Under the pieces are notes generated by a model that saw nothing but the letters and a program-made list of their open reading frames with translations, did not search any database and was not told the DNA's origin. A program made the position numbers and the translations under genes. Below, piece by piece: positions 31,761 to 33,188 of a DNA stretch of 33,188 bases (within the stretch, counting starts at the first letter, position 1; the number at the start of each line of letters is the position of its first letter). Source of the DNA: Sperchopsis tessellata (Eukaryota; Arthropoda; Insecta; Coleoptera; Hydrophilidae); contig JAWQRN010000243.1 of the NCBI GenBank assembly GCA_033557685.1, positions 1 to 33,188 on the forward strand, in the 5' to 3' direction.

Positions 31761-32096
31761 CATTGTATTCCTAAGCCGTCTTGTAGCTGGGTGGCTAATT
31801 TCTAGGCTACTAAGCGTGGGGTCTGGGGTTCGAGTCTCGGAGACGGTCGGCTTTTTGTGATTAGGGAAAAGTGTTAGTAGTGCTCGTTTTCCGGGAGGAA
31901 CGTAAAACGGTGGGTCCCATGTATTGTAGGTAAAACGAAGACCATGTGCACGTAAAAGAACCCAATTCCAGCTGGAACACTAGATGCAGCAAAATACCCA
32001 GGTGAGGGAGCCTAATACCTGGCGTCGATGATTAGCCATAGCAACAGAAATTGGCCGACGTTAAATAAACAAACTTATAAACAAACATTGTATTCC
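31761..32096 (+). mobile_element. tRNA-derived SINE with 11-bp target-site duplication
   Basis: The element at 31772-32085 is flanked by the exact direct repeat CATTGTATTCC at 31761-31771 and 32086-32096. The head starts GCCGTCT at 31775, which pairs with AGACGGT about 70 nt on (one G-U) like an acceptor stem. TAGC and GCTA can form a D-stem, and GGTTCGAGTC is box B. The body includes GTGCACGTAAAAGAACCC, and the 3' end is an A-rich tail (TTAAATAAACAAACTTATAA). A second, truncated member lies at 19924. The 3' half was seen only here, so its LINE partner is unknown. Confidence 0.85.
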
Positions 32097-32099
32097 ATA

Positions 32100-32710
32100 T
32101 TGTTTTAATCATCCGATGTGCCACAAAATGTCCTTTTTAATGCCAGGGTCCTCTGGACTATGCGTCCTATATTTTACAGCTTAAAACAATTTCACAAGTC
32201 GCATTGCATAATGGCTTTGTCGTTGATATTGTAAGAAGAATTTTCAATCGTAAAGTCTACAATATTTATAAGCAACTTTGCTACCCTCTTTCGCCTTGCA
32301 CTATGGATAGTAATATTAGATGATCTATTCTTTTTGTTGTAATTTTCTTATATAAAGTGGTTAACGACTTCAAAATCCAAAACGTAAAAGTCTCTTTTAG
32401 CACCACCAATAACCTGGGTTCCATCTTCGTTCGTAATAAGGACTTCATTCCATCGTCTAATCGGAGCGGTGTTTACTCCCTTGGTTGATATACTTGTGAA
32501 GGTACTTTTGGGGGTCAAACTGGTTTATCCTTTCGTGCAAGAATTGTTGAGCACACTGGCTGCATTCGGCGGTGCAAATCTACATTGAACTTTGCTTTGC
32601 ACATCAATAGCAAGCACTTTAATTCAAATTCAGGTATAAAATATCTCCACTTTATCCTATAGGTAGAAAACTTTCCGTTGCTTAGAATTTAGTTTGTCTT
32701 TGAGAAAGGG
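32100..32710 (+). mobile_element. Penelope-like element remnant: RT end and GIY-YIG endonuclease
   Basis: Around 32190-32310 the frame reads VALHNGFVVDIVRRIFNRK, the end of a Penelope-type RT. Further on come FSTTNNLGSIFVRNKD and RSGVYSLG, then, after one in-frame stop, YTCEGTFGGQTGLSFRARIV, EH, and FALHINSKHFNSNSGIKYL. This fits the GIY-YIG endonuclease with its GVY and (Y)GGQTGxSFxxRxxEH blocks. The stop and frameshifts make it inactive. It follows directly after the SINE's right-hand target-site copy. Confidence 0.75.
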
Positions 32711-32981
32711 TTCCTTTCAAAATTTAAATTAGTAAATTAACTGGTGCTACTCCCGTGTTTTTAGCAAGCATAAATTTCCGTAGGTGGCTAATGTGACTGT
32801 TTGTTTCATTTTATTTGTTGACCTATCATATTTGTTATATTTATTAACATACTTTAATTTTTTTGACTTAATGTTACAAGTCAAATATTTTCTTTTAAAT
32901 TTTTTTGATCTCCCTTTATCTTTATGACATTTCATACGTTTGTATATTGGTTGCACATTTTTTGTTCTATAGATTACATGT

Positions 32982-33188
32982 TTTTTGTTTGATAGTTTTA
33001 ACTTTACATTGTTTTATCTATTCTAATTTATAATGTTCATTTTATTTATAAATTATATTTTTGAATTTTTTGTATATTGTTGGTAATTTTTCTTTTCAAT
33101 ATTGTATATCATTTTTGTTTGATAGTTTTAACTTTACATTGTTTTATCTATTCTAATTTATAATGTTCATTTTATTTATAAATTATAT
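32982..33188. repeat. Direct repeat, 130-bp period, running off the window end
   Basis: The block at 32982-33058 recurs at 33112-33188 with no difference seen apart from the first bases. The distance is 130 nt and the second copy is cut by the window end. The sequence is AT-rich (for example GATAGTTTTAACTTTACATT). It may be the 3' tail of the neighbouring Penelope-like element or an independent satellite. Confidence 0.8.

Noticed and set aside
1..33188. CRISPR array, phage, operon or bacterial defence system
   Set aside because: Spliced eukaryotic genes fill the window; repeats are few, irregular or element-derived, and no such system is present.

Overview
The window is nuclear DNA from an AT-rich animal genome, most likely an insect. 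It carries spliced genes with GT-AG introns, and its introns and gaps are full of decayed RTE, Jockey/CR1-like, Penelope-like, mariner, Tc1 and Crypton-like copies of the kinds common in insects. The order cannot be fixed from sequence alone; a beetle is a guess. There is no prokaryotic, phage or CRISPR signature.

Three conserved protein-coding genes give the framework. (1) + strand, ~1-8.8 kb: the 3' part of a FAM120A-family gene (constitutive coactivator of PPAR-gamma-like protein), six exons, last coding base 5955, then a probable long 3'UTR with a good AATAAA at 8810. Its 5' exons lie before the window. (2) - strand, 24727 to 10019: a complete ten-exon GTPBP1 gene (Drosophila Dgp-1 type), 658 codons plus stop. 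All nine junctions join in phase and the P-loop, DxxGH and TKxD motifs are intact. (3) + strand from 26250: the first five exons of DHX8/PRP22, a spliceosomal DEAH-box helicase (N-terminal region, RS domain, S1 domain). The helicase core lies beyond the window end. Genes 1 and 2 converge; genes 2 and 3 diverge across a 1.5-kb gap. The link between them is position, not a shared pathway, although all three proteins act on RNA.

Almost everything else is mobile-element debris in introns. FAM120A holds an RTE 3' fragment and a dead mariner in its last intron. GTPBP1 intron 9 holds an antisense-to-window (gene-sense) Jockey/CR1-like LINE with endonuclease and RT. Intron 4 holds two opposed Jockey/CR1-like fragments plus an RTE piece. 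Intron 1 holds RTE, a SINE head, a LINE RT, a Crypton-type tyrosine recombinase remnant and two near-identical LINE 3' ends. DHX8 intron 3 holds a Tc1 relic and a LINE endonuclease, and intron 5 holds a SINE with a perfect 11-bp target-site duplication, a Penelope-like GIY-YIG remnant and a 130-bp-period repeat running off the window.

No undescribed multi-gene system is visible. The most interesting signals are small: a tandemly duplicated 3' splice site in FAM120A whose two acceptors are exactly 48 nt apart and in frame; two further in-frame alternative donors in the same gene; a pair of related fold-back repeats, with a compensatory base change, flanking one FAM120A exon; a tRNA-derived SINE family; and a paired TTTGACAG/CTGTCAAA motif just upstream of DHX8.
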